Positions 1 to 8,364 of a DNA stretch of 64,000 nt are shown here, piece by piece. The notes beneath the pieces were generated by a model. It was not told the origin of the DNA. It worked only from the letters and a program-made list of their open reading frames with translations, and did not search any database. A program made the translations under genes and the position numbers. The stretch comes from Actinomadura hallensis (GTDB taxonomy: Bacteria > Actinomycetota > Actinomycetes > Streptosporangiales > Streptosporangiaceae). The stretch covers positions 5,208,001-5,272,000 of the forward strand of contig NZ_VFPO01000001.1 of NCBI RefSeq assembly GCF_006716765.1, in the 5' to 3' direction. Position 1 is the stretch's first letter; each line of letters begins with the position of its first letter.

Positions 1-1
1 C

Positions 2-235
2 CCGGACGTGCGGGCCAACCTCGCCGCGATCGCCAACGCCTACGGCTACCGGTTCCTGCTGCAGGAGCTGGCGCTCACCGAGACGGACCCGGAGGAGCTG
101 GCGAACCTGGAGGACATGCTGGACCACTCGCCCGACCCGGACGCCTACAACGCGTTCCACGACGACTTCGGCGGCGCGCCGATCATCGTGGACGAGCACG
201 GCGACCCCGCCGAGCCCTGGGAGGAGGACGAGTGA
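2..235 (+). CDS. Hypothetical acidic protein, 5' end cut by the window
   Basis: The reading frame is open from base 2 and ends at TGA 233-235, so the gene probably begins before the window; a GTG at 8 is an internal alternative. The visible 77 codons are rich in Asp and Glu and end in an acidic tail (EPWEEDE). I recognise no domain. The next gene starts at a GTG that shares bases with this stop (GTGA at 232-235), which suggests translational coupling. Function unknown. Confidence 0.6.
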   Translation, partial: PDVRANLAAIANAYGYRFLLQELALTETDPEELANLEDMLDHSPDPDAYNAFHDDFGGAPIIVDEHGDPAEPWEEDE

Positions 236-870
236 CCGGCGAGCACGGCGTCACCGGAGAGCACGGCGTCCCGGGAGAGCATGAGGGAACGGTGCTGCTG
301 GCCGAGCGCGCCGACCGGGCGGACCTGGAGGCGGCCGCGGCCCGGCGGGGCTGGCCGCGGGCGGCGATCAGCACGGCGGCGTCCGCCGAGATGGAGCAGG
401 TCGCCTGGCAGGTCCCCGGCCTGTTCGTCCTCTACAGCGAGGTGCACCTGCTCGGGCACCGGGTCGTGCGCGTCGCCGGCGAGGACGGCGCCGTCGTGGC
501 GGAGGCGCTCGGCGCCGTGCGGGACGCGGTCCCGACCGTGCCGGTGGACGATCTGCTCGCCGTCCTGCTGGCCCGGCCGCCGGCGGAGCCGACGCGGATG
601 ATCCGCGCGCTGAACGGGCTGCGGGCGGCCGACATCTGGAACGCCGCGAACGGCCGGCGCCCGCCGGAGGACCCCCGCTACCCGGAGGCGGTGGAGCGGG
701 CCGTGCGCCACCCCGAGCGGCAGGTGGTGCGGGCCGTCGTCGACGCGGTCCACGACCTCATGGAGATCCGGCCGGGGCTGGAGGCGCCCGTCGTCGCGCT
801 CCGCGGCGCGGACGGCCCGGCCCGGGACGTCATCGACGACTTCGCCGGCTTCTGCGACGGGCTCCGGTAG
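232..870 (+). CDS. Hypothetical protein with an N-terminal GEHG repeat
   Basis: A 212-residue frame starts at GTG 232, overlapping the upstream stop by four bases. The first 20 residues are three near-copies of a six-residue unit (TGEHGV, TGEHGV, PGEHEG), encoded by a tandem 18-base repeat at about 235-288; the conserved part may start only after it. The remainder is a soluble alpha/beta-looking protein with no signal peptide or membrane segment and no motif I recognise. Its last 41 bases overlap the end of the convergent MFS gene. It probably forms an operon with the truncated gene upstream. Function unknown. Confidence 0.6.
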   Translation: MTGEHGVTGEHGVPGEHEGTVLLAERADRADLEAAAARRGWPRAAISTAASAEMEQVAWQVPGLFVLYSEVHLLGHRVVRVAGEDGAVVAEALGAVRDAVPTVPVDDLLAVLLARPPAEPTRMIRALNGLRAADIWNAANGRRPPEDPRYPEAVERAVRHPERQVVRAVVDAVHDLMEIRPGLEAPVVALRGADGPARDVIDDFAGFCDGLR

Positions 871-2137
871 TCAGTCCGGCGTGGCGGCGGGCCAGGGCGC
901 GGTTGCGCAGGACGCCCGCGACCCCGACGGCCCAGACCGCGATCTGGACGGTCCACGCCACCCGGAACGCCTCCGGGGTGAACTCGCCGTCCGGCGACAT
1001 GGCGTCGAGGACGAGCCCGATCAGCAGGATCGTGATGAGCGAGGCGACGAAGCCGCCCACGTTGACGATGCCGGTCGCGGTGCCCTGCCGTCCGGGCGGG
1101 TTGAACGTCCGGGCGTAGTCGAAGCCGATCATCGAGCCGGGGCCGCCGAGCGCGACGCACACCGCGAGGATCACCAGGAGCCAGGCCGGGGCGGGCGGCG
1201 GCCAGGCGAGGACGGCCGCCCAGGACGCCACGTTGAGCCCGACGATGCCGAGCACGAGCCACGAGCGGCGCAGCGGGTAGCGGGCGACGAGCCGCCCGAT
1301 GAACGGCCCGGCCACGATGTTCACCAGCACGAACAGCGTGAGCAGCGTGGACGCCGCCGCGGGCCGCATCCCCTGTCCCGACACCAGGTAGGGGAAGCCC
1401 CACATCAGGGCGAAGGTGTGGGTGGTGAACTGGGTGACGAAGTGCGACCACAGCCCGAGGCGCGTGCCGGGGTGGCGCCACGCCTCGACGAGGTTGGCGC
1501 CGGTCTCGCGCAGCGACGGGACCTCGGCGCGGCCCGGTCCGTCGCGGAGGACGGCGAAGGAGAGCACGGCCATGAGGGCGCCGAGCGAGGCGGCCGCCCC
1601 GAACGCGGTCCCCCAGCCGGGGCCGTGCAGGAGCGCGACGAGCGGGATCGCGCTGAGCACCTGGCCGAACTGCCCGAGCTGCCCGGTGAGCTGCGTCACG
1701 ACGGGCACGTACCGGGCGGGGAACCAGGCGACGACGATGCCGAGGACGCTGATGAACGTCATCGCGTCCCCGGCGCCGACCATCACGCGGGCGGCGACGG
1801 CCGTCCCGACGTCGGTGGAGACGGCCATGAGCGTCTGGCCGGCCGCCATGAGCAGCGCGCCGCCCGCGACCATCCGGCGCGGGCCGATGCGGTCGAGCAT
1901 GAGCCCGACGGGGATCTGCATGCTCGCGTAGACGAGGAGCTGCAGGACGGTGAAGGACGCGAGGATGCCCGCGGTGGCGTCGAAGCGGTGGACGGCCTCC
2001 AGCCCGACGACGCCGAACGACGTGCGGTGCAGGACCGCCACGGAGTAGGCGAGGACGCCGACGCCCCACAGCGTCCAGGCGAGCGGGGCGGCTTTCTGCT
2101 TGGGCGGGGAGGCGAGGGATTCCGAGGCAGTCTGCAC
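830..2137 (-). CDS. MFS transporter
   Basis: A 435-residue polytopic membrane protein with the length and hydrophobic pattern of a 12-helix major facilitator. Features that support this are the first helix after a short cytoplasmic N-terminus (LAWTLWGVGVLAYSVAVLHR), the IPVGLMLDRIGPRR loop after helix 2, which is the MFS motif A position, and an Arg-rich C-terminus. Substrate cannot be read from sequence. The start is GTG at 2137, 17 bases after the stop of the XRE-cupin gene, so the two are probably one transcript and the transporter may be controlled by that regulator. The 3' end overlaps the convergent gene by 41 bases. Confidence 0.85.
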   Translation of the reverse strand: MQTASESLASPPKQKAAPLAWTLWGVGVLAYSVAVLHRTSFGVVGLEAVHRFDATAGILASFTVLQLLVYASMQIPVGLMLDRIGPRRMVAGGALLMAAGQTLMAVSTDVGTAVAARVMVGAGDAMTFISVLGIVVAWFPARYVPVVTQLTGQLGQFGQVLSAIPLVALLHGPGWGTAFGAAASLGALMAVLSFAVLRDGPGRAEVPSLRETGANLVEAWRHPGTRLGLWSHFVTQFTTHTFALMWGFPYLVSGQGMRPAAASTLLTLFVLVNIVAGPFIGRLVARYPLRRSWLVLGIVGLNVASWAAVLAWPPPAPAWLLVILAVCVALGGPGSMIGFDYARTFNPPGRQGTATGIVNVGGFVASLITILLIGLVLDAMSPDGEFTPEAFRVAWTVQIAVWAVGVAGVLRNRALARRHAGLTTGARRRSRRSRR

Positions 2138-2154
2138 GGATAACTGATTTTATG

Positions 2155-2727
2155 TCACTTTTGCCGTGGTCGGGCGCGCAGGTGCATCCGCTCCCCCTGG
2201 GGACCGAACAGGCTGAGCACCTCCACCTGCCCGCCGGCGCCGCCGAACCAGTGCGGCAGCCGGGTGTCGAACTCGGCCGCCTCCCCCGGCTCCAGGGTCA
2301 GCTCGCGGCCGGCGAGGTGCAGGTGCAGCCGGCCGTTCAGGACGTAGATCCACTCGTAGCCCTCGTGGACCCTCGGCTCGGTGTCGGCGGGCCGCTCCGG
2401 GATGATCATCTTGTACGCCTGCACGCCGCCGGGGCGCCGGGTGAGCGGCAGCACGGTCATGTCGTGGATCCGGCGCGGGCGCGGCCTGATCCTCGGGTCG
2501 CCGACCTCCGGCGCGCCGACCAGCTCGTCCAGCGGGACGCGGTGCGCCTGCGCGAGCGGGAGCAGCAGCTCCAGGCTCGGCCGCCGCTTGCCCGACTCCA
2601 GCCGCGACAGCGTGCTCACCGAGATGCCGGTGGCCTCCGCCAGCGCGTTCAGCGTGACGCCGCGTTCCTGCCGCAGCCTCCTGAGCCGGGGTCCCACCCC
2701 GGCCAGGGTCTCCTCGATCGGCTCCAT
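2155..2727 (-). CDS. XRE-family regulator with C-terminal cupin domain
   Basis: 190 residues. An N-terminal helix-turn-helix (residues about 13-65; LRRLRQERGVTLNALAEATG then SVSTLSRLESGKRRPSLE) is followed by a small beta-rich cupin domain (about 110-175; the HEGYEWIYVLNGRLHLHLAG stretch and a proline-flanked HWF). This HTH-cupin layout is common in actinomycete regulators sensing a small molecule. I chose ATG 2727 rather than upstream in-frame starts because the HTH begins a few residues later and a TTGACA-N17-TGCAAT promoter places the transcript start at about this ATG, giving a leaderless message. It is divergent from a flavoprotein and upstream of an MFS gene, which are its likely targets. 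Confidence 0.85.
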   Translation of the reverse strand: MEPIEETLAGVGPRLRRLRQERGVTLNALAEATGISVSTLSRLESGKRRPSLELLLPLAQAHRVPLDELVGAPEVGDPRIRPRPRRIHDMTVLPLTRRPGGVQAYKMIIPERPADTEPRVHEGYEWIYVLNGRLHLHLAGRELTLEPGEAAEFDTRLPHWFGGAGGQVEVLSLFGPQGERMHLRARPRQK

Positions 2728-2732
2728 GCGGC

Positions 2733-2763
2733 CATTGCAGTTTCGGCAAAGAAGTTTGTCAAT
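2733..2763. promoter_or_regulatory. Face-to-face divergent promoter between XRE-cupin and flavoprotein genes
   Basis: On the minus strand TTGACA (2762-2757) and TGCAAT (2739-2734) are 17 bases apart, and the predicted start falls at or within a few bases of ATG 2727. On the plus strand TTGCAG (2735-2740) and GTCAAT (2758-2763), also 17 apart, cover the same bases but match the consensus less well. Binding of a regulator here would affect both directions. The minus promoter is convincing; the plus one is tentative. Confidence 0.5.
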
Positions 2764-2791
2764 CCCGGCGGCCGTCGCGCACGCTCGCGGC

Positions 2792-3739
2792 ATGACGAGC
2801 ACAGCGCAGCGGAACACCGCGGGACGAGACACGAGGCGACGGGACGTACTGATCGTCGGCGGCGGGCCCGCCGGGCTGAGCGCCGCCCTCACGCTGGCGC
2901 GCGCCCGGCGCGACGTCACCGTGGTCGACGCGGGCGAGCCCCGCAACGCGACGGCGGAGCACATGCACGGCTTCCTGACCCGCGACGGGATGCCGCCGCG
3001 GGCCCTGCTGGAGATCGGCCGCACCGAGGTCCGCGGCTACGGCGGCGAGATCGTCGACGGGAGGGTCGTGCGCGCCGAGGGCGACGACGACGGCTTCGTC
3101 CTCACCCTGGACGATGGCGCGCGGCTGCGGGGACGCCAGGTGCTGGTCACCACGGGCGTGGCCGACGTCCTGCCCGACGTCCCCGGCCTCCGCGACAGGT
3201 GGGGCCGCGAGGTGCAGATGTGCCCGTACTGCCACGGATGGGAGGTCCGCGACCGGCGGATCGTCGTCCTTGCCACGTCGGCCCAATCCCTCCACCAGGT
3301 GACGCTGCTGAGCCAGTGGTCGCCGGACGTGACGCTTCTCACCGGCCGGGCCCCGGAGGGCGAGGACGCCGCCCGCCTGGACGCGCGCGGCGTCCGGGTG
3401 GTGGAGGGCGAGGCGAGGCGCGTCGTCGTCGAGGACGACCGGGTCACCGGCATCGAGCTGGCGGACGGCTCGGTGCTCGGCTGCGACGCCGTGTTCGTCG
3501 CCCCGGTCTTCGCCGCCAAGGACGGCCCGCTGACCGACCTGGGCTGCGAGTTCGGCGACGACGGCTTCGTGAAGGCGGACGCGACGGGACGGACCGGCGT
3601 CCCCGGCGTGTGGGCGGCGGGCAACGTCGTCAACCCGATGGGCCAGGTCGTCCTCGCCGCCTCGGCCGGCGCGACGGCCGGCGCGATGATCAACGCCGAG
3701 CTGATCGAAGCGGAGATCGCGGCGAAGCTCGCCGCCTAG
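2792..3739 (+). CDS. NAD(P)/FAD-dependent oxidoreductase, thioredoxin-reductase-like
   Basis: 315 residues, the length of low-molecular-weight thioredoxin reductases. The FAD-binding GGGPAGL lies at about residues 23-29, a redox CxxC (CPYC, 144-147) in the usual place, and a C-terminal FAD-contact segment (GVWAAGNVVNPMGQVVLAA) near residue 270-290. The usual second GxGxxA nucleotide motif is degenerate (VLATSAQSLHQ), as in the branch of small actinomycete flavoproteins that are not the main TrxR, so the electron donor and partner are uncertain. The start ATG 2792 follows a non-coding gap of 64 bases shared with the divergent XRE-cupin gene, which may regulate it. No thioredoxin gene is adjacent. 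Confidence 0.85.
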   Translation: MTSTAQRNTAGRDTRRRDVLIVGGGPAGLSAALTLARARRDVTVVDAGEPRNATAEHMHGFLTRDGMPPRALLEIGRTEVRGYGGEIVDGRVVRAEGDDDGFVLTLDDGARLRGRQVLVTTGVADVLPDVPGLRDRWGREVQMCPYCHGWEVRDRRIVVLATSAQSLHQVTLLSQWSPDVTLLTGRAPEGEDAARLDARGVRVVEGEARRVVVEDDRVTGIELADGSVLGCDAVFVAPVFAAKDGPLTDLGCEFGDDGFVKADATGRTGVPGVWAAGNVVNPMGQVVLAASAGATAGAMINAELIEAEIAAKLAA

Positions 3740-3804
3740 GCTGACGGCCGTGACGCACACCTTCGGGAGGTCCGGCGCCGTGAGCGGCGCCGCGGGGACC
3801 GGCC

Positions 3805-4884
3805 GTGCGGGCTGACCCGCGGGACGGCGAGGCGCGCTGGCGGGCCGTCAGGGCGGCGCTCAACGCCGCCCGCGGGCCGCTCGGCGAGGCCGCGAGCGCG
3901 CTCTACCCGGACGTCCCGCGGGTGGCGGGCACGCCGCTGCTGTGCCGCGAGGAGTGGATCCCCCGCGCGCCGGTCCCGCTGGAGTCGGTCCGGCTGGAAT
4001 GGGAGGACGACCCCGCCCCGCCCGCCGTCGCGGACCCGTCCGACGGGCTGCCCGCCGGCCACCGGACCTACGCCGAGGCGATGGCCGCGCTCGCGCGGCC
4101 CGCGCTGTTCGAGGACCGCCCGAGCCACCGCCTCCTCGCGGCCCGCCCGCCGGTGCTGCGGCTCGGCCCGGCCCGGTACTTCGACGGCGTCAACGTCGGG
4201 GAGGCCGTCGCGCACGAGCTGGCGGCCGGGACCGAGGGGCTGCCGCTGCGCCGCCGCGTGGGCGACCCCTGCGACCTGACCCGCAGGCCGGCGCTCCCCG
4301 CGATCACGACGGTGACCGTCGTCGCGTCCCCGCGTGCGGGCTCCGGCGGAAGCCGCACGGAAGGGCGCACCGGCGGGCACGACGCGTACGTGCTGCACTG
4401 GCGGGACCCGGCGAAGGTCGCGCACGCCGGCGGGCTCTACCAGGTGATGCCGGTCGGGGTCTTCCAGCCGCTCGGCGGCGAGCCGCCCGACCTGTGGCGG
4501 TGCATGGTCCGCGAGTACGCCGAGGAGCTGCTCGGGACGGGCGAGGACTACGGCGACGGGTTCGTCCAGGAAGAGTGGCCGTTCCACCGGGCGATGACGT
4601 CGGCGCGCGAGGAGGGACGCGTGCGGCCCTACTTCCTCGGCCTCGGAGTCGACCCGCTGACCCTCGCGGTGGACCTGCTCACCGCCGTGGTCATCGACGA
4701 GGAGACGTTCGCGGACCTGTTCGGCGAGCGGGTGGCGGTCAACGACGAGGGCGACGTGTCGACGGCGCCGTTCGACGGGACCGTCCCCCGGCCCATGCAG
4801 CCGGCCGGCGCCGCCGCGCTGAGCCTCGCGTGGCGGCACCGGCGGACGCTCACCGCCCGCCCGGCTCCGCGTCCCCGTCCCTGA
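3805..4884 (+). CDS. Hypothetical protein with a Nudix-like REYAEELLG segment
   Basis: 359 residues from GTG 3805, preceded by GGGGA at 3794-3798. No signal peptide or membrane helix is visible. A central stretch (HWRDPAKVAHAGGLYQVMPV ... MVREYAEELLG) resembles the end of a Nudix box (RExxEExG), but the glutamate expected further upstream is not at the canonical spacing, so catalytic Nudix activity is not supported. Such domains also occur in effector-binding parts of actinomycete regulators, although no HTH is present here. The last 35 bases overlap the convergent acyltransferase gene. Function unknown. Confidence 0.6.
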   Translation: MRADPRDGEARWRAVRAALNAARGPLGEAASALYPDVPRVAGTPLLCREEWIPRAPVPLESVRLEWEDDPAPPAVADPSDGLPAGHRTYAEAMAALARPALFEDRPSHRLLAARPPVLRLGPARYFDGVNVGEAVAHELAAGTEGLPLRRRVGDPCDLTRRPALPAITTVTVVASPRAGSGGSRTEGRTGGHDAYVLHWRDPAKVAHAGGLYQVMPVGVFQPLGGEPPDLWRCMVREYAEELLGTGEDYGDGFVQEEWPFHRAMTSAREEGRVRPYFLGLGVDPLTLAVDLLTAVVIDEETFADLFGERVAVNDEGDVSTAPFDGTVPRPMQPAGAAALSLAWRHRRTLTARPAPRPRP

Positions 4885-6397
4885 CGCCCTCCGCGTCGCC
4901 GGCGCCCTCCCCATCCAGGTCGCCCTCCGCGTCCCGGGCGCGCTCGTCGAGGACCTCGCGGCTGAGGCCCTTCAGCTCGTCCAGCGCGTCCACCAGGTGG
5001 TCGACGATCTCCGACGGGTCGGGCACGAGGTCGCGGCAGGCGACGATGCCGACGTCCACCTTGCCGTCGTAGGAGAAGACCGTGATGTTCAGCCCGCCGC
5101 TGACGTCGGTGACGACGGAGATCGGGTAGTAGCCGAGGACCTTCGCCCCGCACAGGTAGAGCGGGAACTGCGGGCCCGGCACGTTCGAGATCATCAGGTT
5201 GACGGGGCGCAGCGAGAGGCTGGGCGCCGCCTGGAGCGCGAACCGGGTGACGGCGCCGGCGATGGGCGCGGGGAGGATGCCGCTCATCTCCCGCACCCAG
5301 CTCCCCGACGACGCGACGAACCGCCGTTTGGCGGCGTCCATGTCGCGCCGGACCGCCGCGTACCGGTCGGCGGGGTCGGGAACGTGCGTGGCGAGCGGCG
5401 CCGTCATGACCGAGACCTGGTTGCCCGGCTCGGCCGCGGCGCCGCCGCGGCGCAGCGACACCGGGACGGCGGCGACGAGCGGGCGGTCCGGCAGGTCGCC
5501 GCGCTTGTCGAGCCACTTGCGCAGGGCCGTCGCGCACAGCGCCATCACCACGTCGTTCACGCTGCCGCCGAGGCCCCGCCTGATCTCCTTGATCTCGGCC
5601 AGGGACAGCTCGCCGCAGGCGACCGAGCGGCGGCGGCCGATCGGCTCGTTGAACGGCGTCGGCGGGGCGCTCAGCCGCGGCGCCCGCGGCGCGGCGGGGC
5701 GGCGCAGCGCGCCCTGCACCACCGACGACAGCACGCCGACGCCGGGGATGGCCGCGACGCCGGGGATCTCGTCGAGGTACGGGGCGGTGCGCGCGACCGA
5801 CAGGGCGGTGCGGACGGGGTGCAGCGCGGCCTTCAGCAGCCCGGTGCCGAGCATGCCGGCCGTGCCGGGCGCCCTGGTGGGGGCGGTCTCGTCGGCGGGC
5901 AGCTCGCGGGGCTCGGGCGACAGGTCGAGCAGCGCGGCGAGGGTCTCGGCGGCCATCACGCCGTCGATGGCCGCGTGGTGGACCTTGACGTACACGGCCG
6001 TCCGGCCGCCGTGGAGACCCTGGATGAGAACCATCTCCCACAGCGGGCGGGAGCGGTCGAGGGGCTGCTCGTGGAGGTAGGCGACGACGTCGGCGAGCTG
6101 CCGGTCGGTGCCGGGCGCGGGCAGGCCGATCTCGAAGATGTGCCGCTCCGGGTCGAAGGCGGGGTCGTCCTCCCAGTAGGGGCGGTCGAGCCCGAGCGGC
6201 ACCTGGACGAGCCGCTGCCGCAGCGGCCGGGCCGCCAGGTGCGCGCGGCTCCGGACGAGCTCGGCCACCTGCGGCACGCTGAGCCGGCCGCCCGGGCAGG
6301 AGGCCGCGTCGACGATCCCCAATCCCGCGATGTGGGGGTGGGTGGTGCCGGTCTCGGCGTTGAGGAACGTGGCGTCCACGGTGGTCAGCTGGGTCAT
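4850..6397 (-). CDS. WS/DGAT family O-acyltransferase
   Basis: 515 residues, slightly longer than the usual 450-480. Enzymes of this family transfer acyl groups from acyl-CoA to fatty alcohols or diacylglycerol to make wax esters or triacylglycerol. The catalytic HHxxxDG is present (HHAAIDG, residues 140-146), as are the N-terminal TTVDATFLNAET and the C-terminal NLMISNVPGP and GGLNITVFSYDGK blocks. The extra length is an acidic, low-complexity Asp/Glu/Gly tail. ATG 6397 fits the family N-terminus (MTQLTTVDATF). The gene stands alone, convergent with the hypothetical at 3805 and divergent from ung. It points to neutral lipid storage, in keeping with the lipid-uptake loci in the window. Confidence 0.92.
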   Translation of the reverse strand: MTQLTTVDATFLNAETGTTHPHIAGLGIVDAASCPGGRLSVPQVAELVRSRAHLAARPLRQRLVQVPLGLDRPYWEDDPAFDPERHIFEIGLPAPGTDRQLADVVAYLHEQPLDRSRPLWEMVLIQGLHGGRTAVYVKVHHAAIDGVMAAETLAALLDLSPEPRELPADETAPTRAPGTAGMLGTGLLKAALHPVRTALSVARTAPYLDEIPGVAAIPGVGVLSSVVQGALRRPAAPRAPRLSAPPTPFNEPIGRRRSVACGELSLAEIKEIRRGLGGSVNDVVMALCATALRKWLDKRGDLPDRPLVAAVPVSLRRGGAAAEPGNQVSVMTAPLATHVPDPADRYAAVRRDMDAAKRRFVASSGSWVREMSGILPAPIAGAVTRFALQAAPSLSLRPVNLMISNVPGPQFPLYLCGAKVLGYYPISVVTDVSGGLNITVFSYDGKVDVGIVACRDLVPDPSEIVDHLVDALDELKGLSREVLDERARDAEGDLDGEGAGDAEGVRDGDAEPGGR

Positions 6398-6654
6398 GCT
6401 CTCGTCCGTCCGCTTGTCCGGCCTGCCCTTGCCCTTCTAGGAGTTATGCGGTTCATGGGCGGCAGGTCAACGCGGGCCGACCGGAAGTAACCCGGACTTA
6501 ACAGGACGTTTCGCCCCGTTCATCAGGAGGTTTCACCTGGGTCTGTGAAAATTTTGCCTTCTTCCGTCCTGATGCGGTCAGGAAACTTCACAAGCCCGAT
6601 CAAGCGGACGAACCCCCCGGCGACTCCATGATCACCGCATTAGAGTGGTCGCCC
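6398..6654. other. Divergent intergenic region with an inverted repeat
   Basis: This stretch of 257 bases between the acyltransferase and ung is AT-richer than its surroundings around 6480-6600. It contains TTTCAC (6531-6536) and GTGAAA (6545-6550), an inverted repeat with an 8-base spacer that could be an operator for the acyltransferase gene. No convincing promoter hexamers were found for either gene. Confidence 0.35.
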
Positions 6655-7329
6655 ATGGCACGACCACTCGAGGAGATCGTCGAGGCCGGCTGGGCGAGGG
6701 CGCTCACGCCCGTCGCCGGGACGATCGCCGCCGCCGGCGACTGGCTGCGCGCCGAGGTCGCCGCCGGGCGCCGCTACCTCCCCGCCGGCGAGCACATCCT
6801 GCGCGCGTTCACCCAGCCGTTCGACGACGTGCGCGTCCTCATCGTCGGGCAGGACCCCTACCCCACGCCGGGCCACGCGGTCGGGCTGAGCTTCTCGGTG
6901 GCCCCCGACGTGCGCCCGCTGCCCGCGAGCCTGGTCAACATCTTCCGCGAGTACTGCGACGACCTCGGCCACCCCGAGCCGTCCACCGGCGACCTGTCGC
7001 CGTGGGCCGAGCGGGGCGTCTGCCTCCTCAACCGGGCCCTCACCGTGATGCCCGGCAAACCCGGCTCCCACCGCAACAAGGGCTGGGAGGAGGTCACCGA
7101 GCAGGCCATCCGCGCCCTCGCCGCCCGGGGCCGCCCGCTCGTCGCCATCCTCTGGGGCCGCGACGCCCGCAACCTCAAGCCGATGCTCGGCGGCGTCCCC
7201 TGCATCGAGTCCCCGCACCCGAGCCCCTACTCGGCCGACCGCGGGTTCTTCGGTTCACGGCCCTTCTCCCGGGCCAACCAGCTCCTCGAACAGCAGGGCG
7301 CGCCCCCCATCGACTGGAAACTGCCCTAG
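6655..7329 (+). CDS. ung: Uracil-DNA glycosylase
   Basis: 224 residues, the normal size of family-1 UNG, which removes uracil from DNA to start base-excision repair. The water-activating motif GQDPYP is at residues 65-70 (catalytic Asp67) and the minor-groove loop HPSPYS begins at about His188; LNRALTVMPGKPGSHRNKGW matches the central conserved block. I chose ATG 6655; another in-frame ATG at 6628 would add nine residues (MITALEWSP) not typical of the family. TAGAGT at 6641-6646 could be a -10 box giving an almost leaderless message. It is convergent with the next gene. Confidence 0.95.
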   Translation: MARPLEEIVEAGWARALTPVAGTIAAAGDWLRAEVAAGRRYLPAGEHILRAFTQPFDDVRVLIVGQDPYPTPGHAVGLSFSVAPDVRPLPASLVNIFREYCDDLGHPEPSTGDLSPWAERGVCLLNRALTVMPGKPGSHRNKGWEEVTEQAIRALAARGRPLVAILWGRDARNLKPMLGGVPCIESPHPSPYSADRGFFGSRPFSRANQLLEQQGAPPIDWKLP

Positions 7330-7350
7330 CCGCGCGGTAGTCCGCCTCCC

Positions 7351-7377
7351 GACCCCGTGGCGCGCCCGCCCGGGGTC
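7351..7377. terminator. Hairpin between convergent genes (ung and 7382)
   Basis: GACCCCG (7351-7357) pairs with CGGGGTC (7371-7377) across a 13-base loop in the 52-base gap between two convergent genes. The stem is modest and there is no T-tract, as is normal in actinomycetes. A bidirectional terminator is plausible. Confidence 0.35.
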
Positions 7378-7381
7378 CGGC

Positions 7382-8233
7382 TCACTCGTCGGGAAGCCGG
7401 CGCAGGAGCGTCGAGAACTCGGGACACGTCTCGGGATCCGCGGGAAGGGGCGTCAGCCGGCGCTCCCCGTGGCTCCAGTAGACGCCGCCCGCGCAGGGGT
7501 CGTCGGCGTCGGCGTGCATCTCCCGGACGACGTCGGCGAACACCGGGAGCACCTCGCGGACCGCCGACGAGGTGATCGGGTACAGCAGCAGCGTGCTGTG
7601 GCACGGGACGCCGACCAGGGCGCCGTGCTCGTTCGGCAGGGGGAGGAACTGGTCGACCTCGCTGAGCAGCGCCGACACGTACCGGCTGCCCGGCTTGGTG
7701 ACCACGCGGACGTTGCGGCCCGGCAGCAGCGGCTGGTCCCGGACGGCGACGTCGGCCAGCTCCCGGTCGTGCGTGTTCGTCATCACGTAGCCGAGCTTGT
7801 GCAGCCCCAGCAGCCCGGCGCGGGCCTTGGTGAGCGGCCCGCCGTAGCGCGGGTGCTCGATCATCACCATCGCGTCGAAGTGGTCCCCGGCGGGCACCAC
7901 GACCAGGCCCTCCCGGTCGCGGGGCGCGAGCTTGGGCACGATCCGCAGCCGCAGCAGCTCCCGGACGTCGCCGAACAGCTCCATCTCGCCGACCGCGAGG
8001 AACGCGCGGTCGCCGACCTCGCGCACCCACTCGTCCACGACGCGCGGCCACGCCGAGCGCGGGACGCGGGCGCAGCGCTCCAGCACCGTCCAGCTGGAGG
8101 CCCGCGCCTCCGAACGGCCCACGGGCAGGACCACCTCGGAGGTGCCGGAGTCGAACCAGGCGCTGGGCGCCAGGGCGGGCAGCGCCTCGCGGATGAGCGC
8201 GTGCACGTCCGCCGCCGCGTCCAACGGTTCCAT
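7382..8233 (-). CDS. Conserved-looking hypothetical protein
   Basis: 283 residues starting at ATG 8233 with GGGAGGGG seven bases upstream. It is a soluble protein without signal peptide or membrane helix. Visible features include an alternating hydrophobic beta pattern (REGLVVVPAGDHFDAMVMIE, NVRVVTKPGSRYVSALL) and two or three short alpha segments, which suggests a compact two-domain fold. I recognise no catalytic motif. It is convergent with ung and divergent from the acyltransferase gene, so it is probably a single-gene unit. Function unknown. Confidence 0.6.
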   Translation of the reverse strand: MEPLDAAADVHALIREALPALAPSAWFDSGTSEVVLPVGRSEARASSWTVLERCARVPRSAWPRVVDEWVREVGDRAFLAVGEMELFGDVRELLRLRIVPKLAPRDREGLVVVPAGDHFDAMVMIEHPRYGGPLTKARAGLLGLHKLGYVMTNTHDRELADVAVRDQPLLPGRNVRVVTKPGSRYVSALLSEVDQFLPLPNEHGALVGVPCHSTLLLYPITSSAVREVLPVFADVVREMHADADDPCAGGVYWSHGERRLTPLPADPETCPEFSTLLRRLPDE

Positions 8234-8364
8234 TGCTCATCCCCTCCCGACCGGTCAGCGGATCACGTCCTCCCCACCTTCTCAGAGTTCGGGCCCGTTG
8301 TGCGATGCATCGCGATGCCCCGGTGCCGCTCGCTGATCATGAGCTGCTCAAGTACGGTGCTTCC

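Noticed and set aside
881..2143. Long plus-strand open frame opposite the MFS gene
   Set aside because: It is a mirror of the GC-rich MFS gene; its composition (Arg, Glu, Gly, Asp) is that of a shadow frame.
3805..4884. Calling the hypothetical at 3805 a Nudix hydrolase
   Set aside because: Only the RExxEExxG part is visible; the upstream glutamate is not at the expected spacing.
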